A stretch of DNA of 45,681 nt from contig JADLDK010000059.1 in the NCBI GenBank assembly GCA_020846715.1, positions 1 through 45,681 of the forward strand, given 5' to 3'. The position numbers were made by a program, and so were the translations under genes. Source of the DNA: Armatimonadota bacterium (GTDB taxonomy: Bacteria > Armatimonadota > UBA5829 > DSUL01). Positions 16,085-25,515 of the stretch are shown in pieces (the stretch's first letter is position 1; every line of letters begins with the position of its first letter). Under the pieces are notes generated by a model. It was not told the origin of the DNA and searched no databases. It saw only the letters and a program-made list of their open reading frames with translations.

Positions 16085-18481
16085 ATGAAGCTGGAAGACT
16101 ACGGCCATTTTGAAGATAACGGCCGTATTTTTTGTATCACCCGCCCGGACACACCTGCGCCGTGGATCAACTACATTGGCAACGGGCGTCTTATGGGCCT
16201 GGTCTCCAATGCCGGTGGCGGCTACACGTACTGGGTTTGCCCGCGAGATTCGCGTCTGACGCGCCACCGCTACAACTCTCTTCCATGGGATCGCCCCGGA
16301 CGCTATCTGTACATCCGCAACGAAAAGGGAGAACTCTGGTCACCCACTTGGCAGCCTGTCGGCGTCACTCTGGAGTCCTACTCCTGCCGTCACGCGCCAG
16401 GGTACACGGAGTTCGAATCCGCTTATGACGGAGTGCGCGCGCGCATGCGCCTATTTGTGCCGCGGGAGGATGACGTCGAGATCTGGCGTATCCAGCTCGA
16501 GAACACTTCCAGCGCGGAGCGGACTCTGAGCTTGAGCGCTTACGTTGAATTTGTCCTCGGCCATGCGCTGGTTGACTTGATCAACCAGCCTAACGACCAG
16601 CACTTCAACCGCACGGACTGGGACGAAGAAGCGCAGATTCTGTTTGCGACAAAAAACTACTGGGTGCAGTACAGCAAGGCGACCGTCGCCCAGCCGAACA
16701 AGGGGTGGGACAAAGAGGTCTTTTTTGCCAGCTCGCTGCCTGTCAGCAGCTTTGAGTCGCACAAAGAGACCTTTGTCGGACGGTGGAGATCAGAGACTGA
16801 TCCCCACGGCGCACACCAGCCAGAGTTGTCAAACTCCCTGATTACGGCGGGAGATGCGTGCGGAGCGCTTCGCAGTCATATTCATCTCGCGCCTGAAGCC
16901 TCTCTGGAGTTTGTTGTCCTGCTTGGCGTGAGTGATGTCCATGATCGAAGCGCTGCAGCTTCGGTTGTCGGCAAGTACCGGGAGATGGCGGCCGTGGACG
17001 AAGCGGCTGCCCGGTTAGAAAGCTGGTGGGACGGCTATCTGAGCGCTGTCACCGTTGAAACGCCGGACGAGTCCACCAGCATCATGCTCAACTACTGGGC
17101 GAAGAAACAGACGTGGACAACTTACACCGCGGCCCGCAGCGCCGGCTACTACCATGGGGGACTTCTTTTCGGGACGGGAGTGCGCGATTCCGCGCAGGAC
17201 TTGCTGGGGCCGCTGATAGCGGATGCGTCTATGGCGGATGCCAAAATCAGCACAGTGCTGTCTCATCAGTTTGCGGATGGCAGCACGCTGCACAACTGGT
17301 TTCCTTTGACTGGGGAGGGAGAGAAGACCGGGCACTCGGACACGCCTCTGTGGATTCCCCTGGCTATTTCCAGCTATGTCAAGGAGACCGGTGACCTCAG
17401 CTATCTCGAGCGCAGATTTCCCTGGCAGGATGGCGGCGAGGATACGGCGCTGGAACACCTGATCCGCTCAATAGACTACACGTTGTATCAGAAGCTGTCC
17501 CCGCGCAAGCTGCCACTGTTTGGGCCCGGTGACTGGAATGACACGCTGGACTACGTGGGTCGTCAGGGGCGGGGTGAGAGCGTCTGGGTTGCTGAGTTTC
17601 TGTGCTACGGCCTCCGCGAGACCTCCGAGCTTCTGAAGCGCACCGGACATTCTCGGAAAGCGTCAGAGTACGACGAGTGGTATCAGAAGATAGCCGATGC
17701 AGTCAACGCATTAGCCTGGGACGGAGAGTGGTATGTCCGCGGGTTTCGGGATGACGGCGGCGTCATCGGTTCTTCGCAAAACCAGGAAGGCCAAATCTTT
17801 CTCAACGCTCAGAGCTGGGCTGTTATGAGCGGCATCGCTAAACCAGAGCGCGGAAGGCTGGCGATGGACAGTGCTTACCGGCTGTGCGAGACCGTTCGTG
17901 GACCGAAGATACTCAGTCCCGCCTACCGTCACGTAGACCCCGGTATCGGGCTGGCGACCAGATGTGTTCCTGGCAAGAAAGAGAACGGCGCAATCTTCAA
18001 TCACCCTGTAAGCTGGGCTATCATCGCCGAAGCCATGCTTGGCAACGGCGACCGCGCCTTTGAGTATCACAGGCGCACAAACCCCATCAATCAGGCTCAT
18101 GACCCGGATGTGTACAAAATGGAGCCGTACGTCTGGTGTGAATATGTGACCAGCGATGAGCATCCGGAGTTTGGACAGGGAAGCCACTCGTGGTTGACCG
18201 GCTCAGCCGTGTGGATGTACCGGGGCGCTCTGGACTGGATTCTGGGCGTCCGGCCGGACTATGACGGCCTTGTGGTCGATCCCGCGTTGCCTTCGTCGTG
18301 GGAGTCAGCGCGGGTGAAGCGGCGCTTCCGCGGCGCACTCTACGACATCGCTATTCACAACCCGAATCGCATCTCTGGCGGATCTACCTCTCTGAAGCTG
18401 AATGGCAGGCCCGTTGGCGGAAATCTGATTCCGCACACCGACGGTGACCAATTTTCCGTCGAGTGCACGATCACGCCCTAG
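16085..18481 (+). CDS. GH94-family glycoside phosphorylase (cellobiose/chitobiose phosphorylase-like)
   Basis: The 798-residue protein has the GH94 layout: an N-terminal beta-sandwich (about 1-290), a linker, an (alpha/alpha)6 barrel (about 320-720) and a short C-terminal beta domain. The motif GPGDWNDTLD (Asp483-Asp486) contains the catalytic acid of the family. GHSDTPLWIPLAI, KMEPYVWCEYV and SHSWLTGSAVWMYR are further signatures, the last near the phosphate-binding site. Such enzymes split a beta-glycosidic disaccharide or related glucoside with phosphate to give a sugar 1-phosphate. The exact substrate cannot be read. There is no signal peptide, so it acts in the cytoplasm. AAAGGA 6 bases before the ATG supports the start. 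It is 129 bases after holB. Confidence 0.9.
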   Translation: MKLEDYGHFEDNGRIFCITRPDTPAPWINYIGNGRLMGLVSNAGGGYTYWVCPRDSRLTRHRYNSLPWDRPGRYLYIRNEKGELWSPTWQPVGVTLESYSCRHAPGYTEFESAYDGVRARMRLFVPREDDVEIWRIQLENTSSAERTLSLSAYVEFVLGHALVDLINQPNDQHFNRTDWDEEAQILFATKNYWVQYSKATVAQPNKGWDKEVFFASSLPVSSFESHKETFVGRWRSETDPHGAHQPELSNSLITAGDACGALRSHIHLAPEASLEFVVLLGVSDVHDRSAAASVVGKYREMAAVDEAAARLESWWDGYLSAVTVETPDESTSIMLNYWAKKQTWTTYTAARSAGYYHGGLLFGTGVRDSAQDLLGPLIADASMADAKISTVLSHQFADGSTLHNWFPLTGEGEKTGHSDTPLWIPLAISSYVKETGDLSYLERRFPWQDGGEDTALEHLIRSIDYTLYQKLSPRKLPLFGPGDWNDTLDYVGRQGRGESVWVAEFLCYGLRETSELLKRTGHSRKASEYDEWYQKIADAVNALAWDGEWYVRGFRDDGGVIGSSQNQEGQIFLNAQSWAVMSGIAKPERGRLAMDSAYRLCETVRGPKILSPAYRHVDPGIGLATRCVPGKKENGAIFNHPVSWAIIAEAMLGNGDRAFEYHRRTNPINQAHDPDVYKMEPYVWCEYVTSDEHPEFGQGSHSWLTGSAVWMYRGALDWILGVRPDYDGLVVDPALPSSWESARVKRRFRGALYDIAIHNPNRISGGSTSLKLNGRPVGGNLIPHTDGDQFSVECTITP

Positions 18482-18576
18482 CCTGCGCTTCCCGCCGTGA
18501 TCTCACCCCCGCAAACAAGCCCGGTGTTCTGCACTCGCAGTGAGGCTCACGGTAGGCTCGCCGTTGTTCGTGAGAC

Positions 18577-20088
18577 TCAGGAGTCCAGCGGAAGTCTGAG
18601 TTGCGCATCCCTCACACGAGCTTTGCGCAGTGGTAAGACAGATACAATCAGCGCGGTAAGAGTAATCACGAGTATGGAGGGACCGATCCAGGCTTCAATG
18701 CGCACAAAAGGCGTTATCGCGCTCGAGATTGGCAGGTCTCCAACGGCCAGTCCACGCCTGTAAAGAGGGAGGCTGTCCATAATGCGGCCATTCGCGGTGA
18801 TCAGCATCGTCTTGCCGGTTTCCGAAGCGCGGGCTACGGAACGGCCCGTTTCCACGGCGCGCAGCACCGAGAGGCGCTCGAGTTGCAGGACGCCCGAGCC
18901 TTTGCCAAACCAGCTATCATTAGACAGTACGGCCAGAATAGTTGCGCCCTGTCTCACGCGCTCAGCAGCCAGGCGTGAGTACATCGTCTCCGAGCAGATC
19001 AACACTCCCACGCGCGCATTTGCGATCTCTACTGGTGGCCAGTAGCGGCCAGGAGCGTAATCGCGGTCCAGCACTCTCCATCGCTTCAGAGAAGGGAGCT
19101 CATGGCGAAACGGCACATATTCTCCAAAAGGAGTCAACACCATCTTTTCATACACCCCTGCCAACTCGCCCTCCGGGTCAAATGCGAAGGCCGCGTTGCG
19201 GGTTTCAGGCTCTCCGGACAGTCCCGGCTGTGTGACAAAGCCTCCAACCAGACCCCATGCGTTCAAGTCGTTGAATGTCTCGCTCAGGATGCGGTAGTTC
19301 CGGCTCTTGTAGGTCATGTCTTCCGGGCAACTGGTCTCCGGCCAGAGGATCAACTTTGCGCCTTTGTCTCTCGCTGCTTCGGTGGACAGTCTCTGGTAGG
19401 TGGACATCGCGGCGTCGCCCTCCAGAAGGGTGCGAAACCCGTCGCTTGTGACGCCCTGCAGCACTGCGACTCGCAGGGTACCGCTTTGCTCAGTCGCCGT
19501 ACGTCCGAGCCAGAGCCCTGCCACCAGAAAAGCTGCTGCCACTGACGGCCCGATCATCAGACGCTTTGATGACCTCTCTGCAACTGCCAGCCCAAGCCAT
19601 ATCGCCCACGTGCAGCCGGCGAAGCCCAAGCCAGTCGCTCCGATCAGCCGGACCCACTGCAGGGCCGCGAAGCTGGCGCTTAAGGGGCCGGAACTGGCAG
19701 CCATCGTGACACCAAACGGCCCAAGCTCCCGTAGCCAGTCCGCTGTGGCAATGAGTCCTCCGAGCGCAAGCGCCGAGGCGAAGGGTTGGCGTTCCATCTG
19801 GACAAAGTGCGCAGCGCCGATAAGCGGGATCAGAAACAAAATGTGCCAGACAACCAGTAGAATCCAGGGGACTGCTCCGAGAGGCAGCATCCAGCCCAGC
19901 GCGAGGCTGTAGGCGACGACGCTCCAGAGAAGAGCGCATAGGCACGGATAGCATCTCAACCGCAGTGAGAGCCCCAGCAGAGCCAGCCCGCCACAGCTCA
20001 AAGCTCCCCAGGTAGTGACAGTGGTATCCAGTCCGAATAACAGGCCGCCGGCTGCGGCTATCAGCAAATATCGCGGCGCTTTTGTCAC
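18577..20088 (-). CDS. lnt: Apolipoprotein N-acyltransferase
   Basis: Lnt transfers the third acyl chain onto the N-terminal cysteine of lipoproteins in the cytoplasmic membrane. The 503-residue protein has a hydrophobic N-terminal half (about six to eight membrane segments, residues 5-195). A nitrilase-like domain follows with the catalytic triad Glu251 (WPETS), Lys315 (YEKMVLTPFGEY) and Cys365 (ICSETMY). A last membrane segment lies at about 470-492. The start is a GTG at 20088. Presence of Lnt fits the lipoproteins at 7227 and 34089 and is most typical of bacteria with an outer membrane, though not limited to them. The gene is divergent from ftsE and convergent with the GH94 gene. Confidence 0.94.
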   Translation of the reverse strand: MTKAPRYLLIAAAGGLLFGLDTTVTTWGALSCGGLALLGLSLRLRCYPCLCALLWSVVAYSLALGWMLPLGAVPWILLVVWHILFLIPLIGAAHFVQMERQPFASALALGGLIATADWLRELGPFGVTMAASSGPLSASFAALQWVRLIGATGLGFAGCTWAIWLGLAVAERSSKRLMIGPSVAAAFLVAGLWLGRTATEQSGTLRVAVLQGVTSDGFRTLLEGDAAMSTYQRLSTEAARDKGAKLILWPETSCPEDMTYKSRNYRILSETFNDLNAWGLVGGFVTQPGLSGEPETRNAAFAFDPEGELAGVYEKMVLTPFGEYVPFRHELPSLKRWRVLDRDYAPGRYWPPVEIANARVGVLICSETMYSRLAAERVRQGATILAVLSNDSWFGKGSGVLQLERLSVLRAVETGRSVARASETGKTMLITANGRIMDSLPLYRRGLAVGDLPISSAITPFVRIEAWIGPSILVITLTALIVSVLPLRKARVRDAQLRLPLDS

Positions 20089-20138
20089 GGCGCTGCTCTT
20101 AAGTCGCCCAAAATGTGCGCGAGATCAGCGACTTTGAT

Positions 20139-20167
20139 TTGACGCGCTGCGTCCAATCTGGCATACT
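20139..20167 (+). promoter_or_regulatory. Promoter of the ftsEX operon
   Basis: TTGACG at 20139-20144 and CATACT at 20162-20167 are separated by exactly 17 bases. Transcription would start near 20174, 20 bases before the ftsE ATG. The elements match the vegetative consensus in 5 and 4 of 6 positions. Confidence 0.6.
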
Positions 20168-20193
20168 GACACCCGGTATTACAGCGTTTTGTC

Positions 20194-20883
20194 ATGATTG
20201 ACTTCCGCAATGTCACCCTCATCTATCCTAACGGCATCCCGGCGCTGAGACACATCAATCTCAGGGTTGGTAAGGGCGAGTTTGTCTTTGTCGTCGGGCC
20301 AACAGGCACCGGCAAATCCAGCCTGCTGAAGCTCATCTATCGCGAAGAAAAACCAACTGAGGGCGAGGTCATGGTGAACGGCGAAAATGTTGCCGCTATA
20401 CCGGACCACAGCGTGTGGCAGTTGCGCAGGCATATTGGAGTTATCTTCCAGGACTTCCGGCTCCTTCCAGACCGGACTGTCTGGGAGAACATTGCGTTCG
20501 CCCTGCGTGTGACCGGCGTATCCGGACGTCAGATTCGCCGCAGAATTCCTGAGTTTCTGGAGCTTGTCGGGCTATCGACCAGGCCGGATGCGTTGCCCGC
20601 CCAGTTGTCTGGGGGAGAGCAGCAGCGCACAGCCATCGCGCGGGCGCTGGCACTGGACCCCCCAATTTTACTGGCGGATGAGCCGACTGGGAATCTGGAT
20701 CCAGATACTTCCTGGGAGATTATGCAGCTTCTGGAGCGCATCAACCTTCGCGGCGCTACGGTTCTCGTCGCAACGCACGACAGTGAAATGGTGAATCGGA
20801 TGCGCAAGCGCGTAGTCGCTCTGAACAACGCTGTAATTGTCAGGGACGAACAGAAAGCAAGCTACCATGCTCAACCTGTCTAG
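20194..20883 (+). CDS. ftsE: Cell division ATP-binding protein FtsE
   Basis: FtsE is the cytoplasmic ATPase of the FtsEX complex, which transmits ATP binding through FtsX to peptidoglycan hydrolases at the division site or side wall. Walker A GPTGTGKS is at 35-42, the Q-loop in VIFQDFRLLPDRTVWENI around 83-100, the ABC signature LSGGEQQ at 138-144, and Walker B ILLADEP with catalytic Glu at 158-164. The FQDFRLL sequence is typical of FtsE rather than of generic transport ATPases. The 229-residue length is normal. It overlaps ftsX by 17 bases, and envC follows. Confidence 0.96.
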   Translation: MIDFRNVTLIYPNGIPALRHINLRVGKGEFVFVVGPTGTGKSSLLKLIYREEKPTEGEVMVNGENVAAIPDHSVWQLRRHIGVIFQDFRLLPDRTVWENIAFALRVTGVSGRQIRRRIPEFLELVGLSTRPDALPAQLSGGEQQRTAIARALALDPPILLADEPTGNLDPDTSWEIMQLLERINLRGATVLVATHDSEMVNRMRKRVVALNNAVIVRDEQKASYHAQPV

Positions 20884-21775
20884 CCTGGAGTTTCTTCTTG
20901 CGGAGGCGTTCAGTGGACTGAAGCGCAACCGGGTTATGGCACTGGCGGCCATTCTGACAGCGGCTGTCAGCCTCGCCATCTCCGCAGCCTTCGGAGTGTG
21001 CGCGCTGGCTACACACCGCGCCTGTGAACGCTTGCCTCAGCAGTTTGATATGGCCGTTTACGTGAAGCGTGAGGCCAGTGAGGGTCAGGTTCGCGACGTT
21101 GGACGCAGGCTGCGAATGCTTCCGTACGTGGACAACGTCGAGTTCATCTCGCGGGAGGAAGGCTGGAAAGAGTTTCGCAAACAGCTCGGCACAGAGATCT
21201 CAACGCAGGACGTACTGTACAATCCCGCTCTGGACACCTACAGAGTGAGCCTTTCGCACCCGGAGCAAAGTGATTCTGTGCAGAAGGCTATCAGCAAACT
21301 GCCCTACGTTGACTCTGTGGACTGGCGCCAGAAGGAGGTTGTGTTCTTCACAGGCCTTTCCCGCGTCGTCTCGGCTGCAGGACTGATGACGATGATTGTA
21401 CTTTTCGCGGGAAGTGTGTTTATCATCGGCAATACGATCCGCCTGGGCATTTATGCGCGCAGGCGCGAGGTGGCCATCATGCGTATCGTCGGCGCGAGGG
21501 CCTCTTTCATCAGACTGCCGTTTCTGCTGGAGGGAATGCTCATCTCAGGTACCGGGGCGCTGCTGGCGTTGCTCCTGATGCGCTTCGCCGCTAACTATCT
21601 GTCGCAGGTCACGCGCGGCTTTCAATCTGTCACGCGCTTCTTTGACAGTGGGATCAGCTACTGGCAGTTGAGCGCTGTCCTGATTGGTGTCGGCCTGTCA
21701 CTTGGCGCATTCTCCAGCTCTATGTCCATCCGGCGTTATCTCAGAGAAGGCTCACTGGAGAAGGGGCAACGATGA
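20867..21775 (+). CDS. ftsX: Cell division permease-like protein FtsX
   Basis: The 302-residue protein has four membrane segments: one near 20-43, then a cluster at about 160-185, 212-235 and 262-285. Between the first and second lies an extracellular domain of about 115 residues containing PYVDNVEFISREEGWKEF, the typical FtsX loop that contacts EnvC- or PcsB-type partners. The C-terminal RREVAIMRIVGA motif is a family signature. The ATG at 20867 is preferred over a TTG at 20837, because the longer form adds ten polar residues inside ftsE. It overlaps ftsE by 17 bases and envC by 4 bases (ATGA), so the three are translationally coupled. Confidence 0.95.
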   Translation: MLNLSSLEFLLAEAFSGLKRNRVMALAAILTAAVSLAISAAFGVCALATHRACERLPQQFDMAVYVKREASEGQVRDVGRRLRMLPYVDNVEFISREEGWKEFRKQLGTEISTQDVLYNPALDTYRVSLSHPEQSDSVQKAISKLPYVDSVDWRQKEVVFFTGLSRVVSAAGLMTMIVLFAGSVFIIGNTIRLGIYARRREVAIMRIVGARASFIRLPFLLEGMLISGTGALLALLLMRFAANYLSQVTRGFQSVTRFFDSGISYWQLSAVLIGVGLSLGAFSSSMSIRRYLREGSLEKGQR

Positions 21776-22902
21776 GGCGCTTTCTTTCGCTCGCGCTTGC
21801 GCTGTTTCTGATAGTCTCGTCGGCGCCAGCCTTAATCAGCGCCAACAAGAAGGTTACAGAGTTTCAGAACAGGCGCAACGCTGTGCGCGGGCGAATTAAG
21901 GAGGTCAAGCAGAAGCTGGCCGTCACAAAACACAAACAGCACGTCGTCACTTCACAACTCTACTCTACACAGCGAACACTCAACAGCACTCGTCAGGACC
22001 TTGGGCAGACCCGCAGCTCACTCATCAGGGCAAGGGCCGATCTCAGACGCATTTCCGAGCAGCTCAAGCGAGCGGAAGCGCGCCTCCTCAGCAGCCGTAC
22101 AGCCCTGACCAACCGGCTCACCGACGCCTACAAACACCCTTCTCCCACCTATCTCGCTGCTATTGTTACATCCCAGGATGCATGGAGCGCGATGACGCGG
22201 GTGAAGATGGTGCAGCAGATTGTCGAAAACGATGTGCGCCTCGTAAGCCAAATTCGCTCTCTTCGGCAAAATATCGCCGAGCGCCAGGTCGAGCAGCGTG
22301 CCACCGTCGCCAGGATCAACACTCTTCAGAGCCGTTTGGGTCTGAAGGAAGCGCAGGAGAAGCGGTTGGCGACACTTCAGTATGCGCAGCTTGACGAGAT
22401 CAGAGCCGACCGCGCTTCTTACGAGCGCGCGCTGGATGAACTCATTGCAGAGTCCAACCGCATTGCATCGCGGATTCAGGCTCTACAGGCAACGCCCGCC
22501 GGACGAGCTCGCTACGCTAAAGCTTTCAAGGGCGGTTTTATCCACCCTGTGAATGGAAGAGTTAGCTCCGGATTTGGCATGCGCTTCCATCCTATTCTCA
22601 AAAAGACCAAGCTGCACACAGGCGTGGATTTTGCGTGTCCCTCGGGCACCTCTGTCAAAGCCGCTGCGTCAGGGACCGTGATTATGGCGGGCTGGATGGG
22701 CGCTTACGGAAATGCGGTGGTTATCGATCACGGCGGCGGAGTCTCCACTTTGTACGGGCACAACTCCAGAGTTGCCTGCCGCGCAGGGCAGGAGGTCAAA
22801 CAGGGGCAGGTCATCGCTTATTCCGGCAGCACAGGCTGGTCAACGGGGCCTCACTGTCACTTTGAAGTTCGCCGCAACGGCGTCCCTGTCAATCCGTTCT
22901 AG
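21772..22902 (+). CDS. EnvC-like murein hydrolase activator, M23 family with coiled coil
   Basis: The 376-residue protein has a signal peptide (1-24), a long coiled-coil region (about 28-255) and a C-terminal M23/LytM domain (about 260-376). Unlike E. coli EnvC, whose LytM domain lacks metal ligands, this one keeps the zinc residues: His282 and Asp286 in HTGVDF, and His361/His363 in HCHFEV. It may therefore be an active endopeptidase, like the mycobacterial or Gram-positive FtsEX partners, rather than only an activator. Its ATGA overlap with ftsX and the coiled coil make it the partner of the FtsX outer loop. The end has no obvious terminator. Confidence 0.92.
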   Translation: MRRFLSLALALFLIVSSAPALISANKKVTEFQNRRNAVRGRIKEVKQKLAVTKHKQHVVTSQLYSTQRTLNSTRQDLGQTRSSLIRARADLRRISEQLKRAEARLLSSRTALTNRLTDAYKHPSPTYLAAIVTSQDAWSAMTRVKMVQQIVENDVRLVSQIRSLRQNIAERQVEQRATVARINTLQSRLGLKEAQEKRLATLQYAQLDEIRADRASYERALDELIAESNRIASRIQALQATPAGRARYAKAFKGGFIHPVNGRVSSGFGMRFHPILKKTKLHTGVDFACPSGTSVKAAASGTVIMAGWMGAYGNAVVIDHGGGVSTLYGHNSRVACRAGQEVKQGQVIAYSGSTGWSTGPHCHFEVRRNGVPVNPF

Positions 22903-23013
22903 TCCAGGTTTTTCCAGCCCGATCGCAAGAGCGACTGTGGCTTCTGTCAGTGCGGGTAGCCTGCTTCCCTGCAATAAGCTCTTGCCGCCGTCCGTCGTTA
23001 GAGTGTTGACGTT

Positions 23014-24336
23014 GTGAGTCTCAAGTCTTTTATTCCTGTAACCGAACTCTCACTGCCGGGTGGCCCGCGCCCCACGATGCCGCAAAGCTTTCACGTCATG
23101 CTGAAGCCTCGCGGCGCTATCTGCAATCTCGACTGCTCCTACTGCTTCTATTTGCGTAAGGAAGCGCTGTTCGAGAGAGACTCCAGCTTCAAGATGTCTG
23201 ACGAGGTCCTCGAAAGCTTCACACGTCAATACATCGAAGCGCAATCCGTGCCGGAGGTGACCTTCGCATGGCAGGGCGGAGAGCCGACCCTGATGGGCAT
23301 AGAGTTTTTTGAAAAGGCCCTGGAGTGCCAGCGCAAATATGCCAGACCCGGCATGACCATCCACAACGCCTTTCAGACCAACGGTACTCTGATTGACGAC
23401 GAGTGGTGCACGTTTCTCCGGGACAACCGCTTTCTGGTAGGCCTGAGCCTGGACGGCCCGCGGGAGCTTCACGACGCCAATCGCGTTGACAAGGGAGGCC
23501 ACCCGACTTTCGACCGCGTATATGCAACGCTTAAGCGCTTTCAGCGCTATGGAATTGAGCACAACGTGCTGTGTGTCGTCAACAGCGTCAACTGCCACAA
23601 GCCTCTTGAAGTCTATCGCTTTTTCCGCGATGAACGTGTCCAGTTTATGCAGTTCATCCCGGCGGTCGAGCAGCTTCCTGACGGCGCAGTAACAGACTGG
23701 ACAGTGCCGGCGGAGCATTGGGGGCGGTTTTTGTGCGGCGTGTTTGACGAGTGGGTGCGCAAAGACGTCGGGCGCATTTTCGTCCAGCATTTTGATATGT
23801 CACTTCAGGCGTGGATGGGGATGGAACCGAGCCTGTGCGTGCATGCAAAAACGTGTGGAAACGCTCTTGCGATGGAGCATTCGGGCGATTTATTTTCCTG
23901 CGATCACTTCGTACGCCCGGAGTACTATCTGGGCAACATTATGCGCACACCGATGAAGCAGATGGCGGCCTCACCTTTTCAGCGCAAGTTCGGGCAGGAC
24001 AAGCTGGACACGCTGCCCAGACAGTGCAGGGAGTGTGAAGTGCGCTTCGTGTGCAACGGCGGATGCCCGAAGGACCGTTTCATCACCACAGCCGACGGCG
24101 AAGAAGGCCTGAACTACCTGTGCGCCGGCTATCGGATGTTCTTCAATCATATTAATGGACCCATGCGGACAATGGCGCGCCTTCTGCGTGAACAGAAGCC
24201 GCCGGCGATGATAATGGATATCCTTGCCGGCCGCAATCCCTCCAACGGAACCGGGGCGCCTGCTCAGATTGGCCGCAACAGCCCGTGTCCGTGCGGCAGT
24301 GGTTTGAAGTACAAGAGATGCTGTGGAAAGAGCTGA
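23014..24336 (+). CDS. Anaerobic sulfatase-maturating enzyme-like radical SAM/SPASM protein with C-terminal SEC-C motif
   Basis: The radical SAM cluster motif is CNLDCSYC (Cys37, Cys41, Cys44). The sequence continues with FAWQGGEPTLMG, FQTNGTLIDD and GLSLDGPRELHD, characteristic of anaerobic sulfatase maturases, which oxidise a Cys or Ser of sulfatases to formylglycine. Cys residues of the two SPASM auxiliary clusters follow, such as CVHAKTCG, CRECEVRFVCNGGCP and YLCAGY. The last 20 residues form a SEC-C zinc motif (Cys425, Cys427, Cys436, Cys437), the same motif as at the end of SecA. No sulfatase gene is in the window, so the substrate must be elsewhere or different. The GTG start is weakly supported, with no clear ribosome-binding site. 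Confidence 0.9.
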   Translation: MSLKSFIPVTELSLPGGPRPTMPQSFHVMLKPRGAICNLDCSYCFYLRKEALFERDSSFKMSDEVLESFTRQYIEAQSVPEVTFAWQGGEPTLMGIEFFEKALECQRKYARPGMTIHNAFQTNGTLIDDEWCTFLRDNRFLVGLSLDGPRELHDANRVDKGGHPTFDRVYATLKRFQRYGIEHNVLCVVNSVNCHKPLEVYRFFRDERVQFMQFIPAVEQLPDGAVTDWTVPAEHWGRFLCGVFDEWVRKDVGRIFVQHFDMSLQAWMGMEPSLCVHAKTCGNALAMEHSGDLFSCDHFVRPEYYLGNIMRTPMKQMAASPFQRKFGQDKLDTLPRQCRECEVRFVCNGGCPKDRFITTADGEEGLNYLCAGYRMFFNHINGPMRTMARLLREQKPPAMIMDILAGRNPSNGTGAPAQIGRNSPCPCGSGLKYKRCCGKS

Positions 24337-24381
24337 TGTCGCGTTCGCACCTCACGCACGTAGCCTGCCCGGTTGCTCCGC

Positions 24382-25083
24382 CTAAGGCAGAACTCGCGTC
24401 ACCGGGTTGCGTCCCCACGCGTCCAGTCTCGCAAAGCCTTCCGCGTACGGCACACTGCAACTCAGCCCTCTGAAGCGATTCTGCGACCGCATAAACTCCA
24501 GCACATCTATGTTGTCGTGGTCTTTCAACCACTTTGTCTGGCTCTGATGACAGTTCAGCATTGCCTCTTTGCGGTCAATTACCCCAGAAATGTCCACGTA
24601 CTCAGTCGGAACGAAGTTTGCGCCTGCCAGACTGTCCATATAGTAAAGCGGCGGATTGACGGTGGTACTCGGGCTTGCCGTGATAACGTGGGGCACGGTG
24701 GCAAGAAAGCTGGAAACAAACACGAGCTCGGACACTATCCGGTGGTCCATGTGATAGTCCTGCGGGTTGTGTGTGATGACGACATCCGGGCGCGCCTGGC
24801 GCATCAGCTCAATGAAGCGCATGCGTGTGTCGTGATCGTGGTAAATGAACTCATCCGGAAATCCAAGCCAGAAGAGCTCCGCACCGCACAGATCGGCTGA
24901 CGCCTGCGCTTCCACTTTGCGGATTTCTGCCAGCTCAGGCGGTTCGATGATTGCGTGGCCCTGTTCGCCGTTGGTCGCCACCGCCATGCTCACGTCATGT
25001 CCGTCCTGAGCATAACGCAGCAAAGTGCCGGCACACAGAATCTCAATATCGTCAGGATGAGCTCCGACTGCAAGAACGCGCAT
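24382..25083 (-). CDS. PIG-L/LmbE-family N-acetylglucosaminyl deacetylase
   Basis: The 233-residue protein carries AHPDD at 8-12 and the second metal site HMDH (His111, His114), the zinc ligands of PIG-L/LmbE deacetylases. These remove an acetyl group from GlcNAc-type amino sugars, for example in bacillithiol or mycothiol synthesis or glycan processing. The length and the THNPQDYHMDHR motif resemble BshB-type enzymes, but no bshA or bshC gene is nearby, so the substrate is open. It has no signal peptide and should be cytoplasmic. It lies 69 bases after the DUF2007-like gene and is convergent with the radical SAM gene. Confidence 0.88.
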   Translation of the reverse strand: MRVLAVGAHPDDIEILCAGTLLRYAQDGHDVSMAVATNGEQGHAIIEPPELAEIRKVEAQASADLCGAELFWLGFPDEFIYHDHDTRMRFIELMRQARPDVVITHNPQDYHMDHRIVSELVFVSSFLATVPHVITASPSTTVNPPLYYMDSLAGANFVPTEYVDISGVIDRKEAMLNCHQSQTKWLKDHDNIDVLEFMRSQNRFRGLSCSVPYAEGFARLDAWGRNPVTRVLP

Positions 25084-25152
25084 TCACACACTCCCTGCCT
25101 TCAGGTTGAGGCAGACACAATTGACTCCGCAGCTTACGCGGTTTTTGAGACG

Positions 25153-25479
25153 TTAGTTGAGGATAGTTTCCTGACGCAGCACGCGGTTTGCGTCAGTCAC
25201 CATGTTATTGGGAACCAGCACGCTCGTCTGTCCGAAGAACTCCTCATATTCTCCAAAGACACCACTGGCCGCGCTCGAGTTTATGATACAAGGGATCCCG
25301 CACACGCGCAGCCGCATTTCCAGCATGCGAGCCTTTTGATAATCCGGTGTCACCAGAATCTCAGACAGTCCGGGGAAGCAGGAGAGACCGGCGCCCGCCC
25401 CGGAGTCCGCGGCTTCATCAAGCTCCCAGCTTGTGACAGAAGCCTGCTTTTTCTTGCATACGCTGTTTGAGTCGCCCAT
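25153..25479 (-). CDS. Small DUF2007-like protein
   Basis: A 108-residue soluble protein. The second half, with YQKARMLEMRLRVCGIPCIINSS and VLVPNNMVTDANRVL, fits the DUF2007 fold, a ferredoxin-like domain called putative signal-transducing protein whose role is not established. The first ~35 residues are polar and unlike the family. The ATG at 25479 is preceded by GGAGG at 8-base spacing, a strong ribosome-binding site. It lies 36 bases after nrdR and 69 before the PIG-L gene on the same strand, so the three probably form an operon. Family call is tentative; the gene itself is well supported. Confidence 0.7.
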   Translation of the reverse strand: MGDSNSVCKKKQASVTSWELDEAADSGAGAGLSCFPGLSEILVTPDYQKARMLEMRLRVCGIPCIINSSAASGVFGEYEEFFGQTSVLVPNNMVTDANRVLRQETILN

Positions 25480-25515
25480 AGCTATTCCTCCATGAGTCGC
25501 TATGTCATCGCGCGC

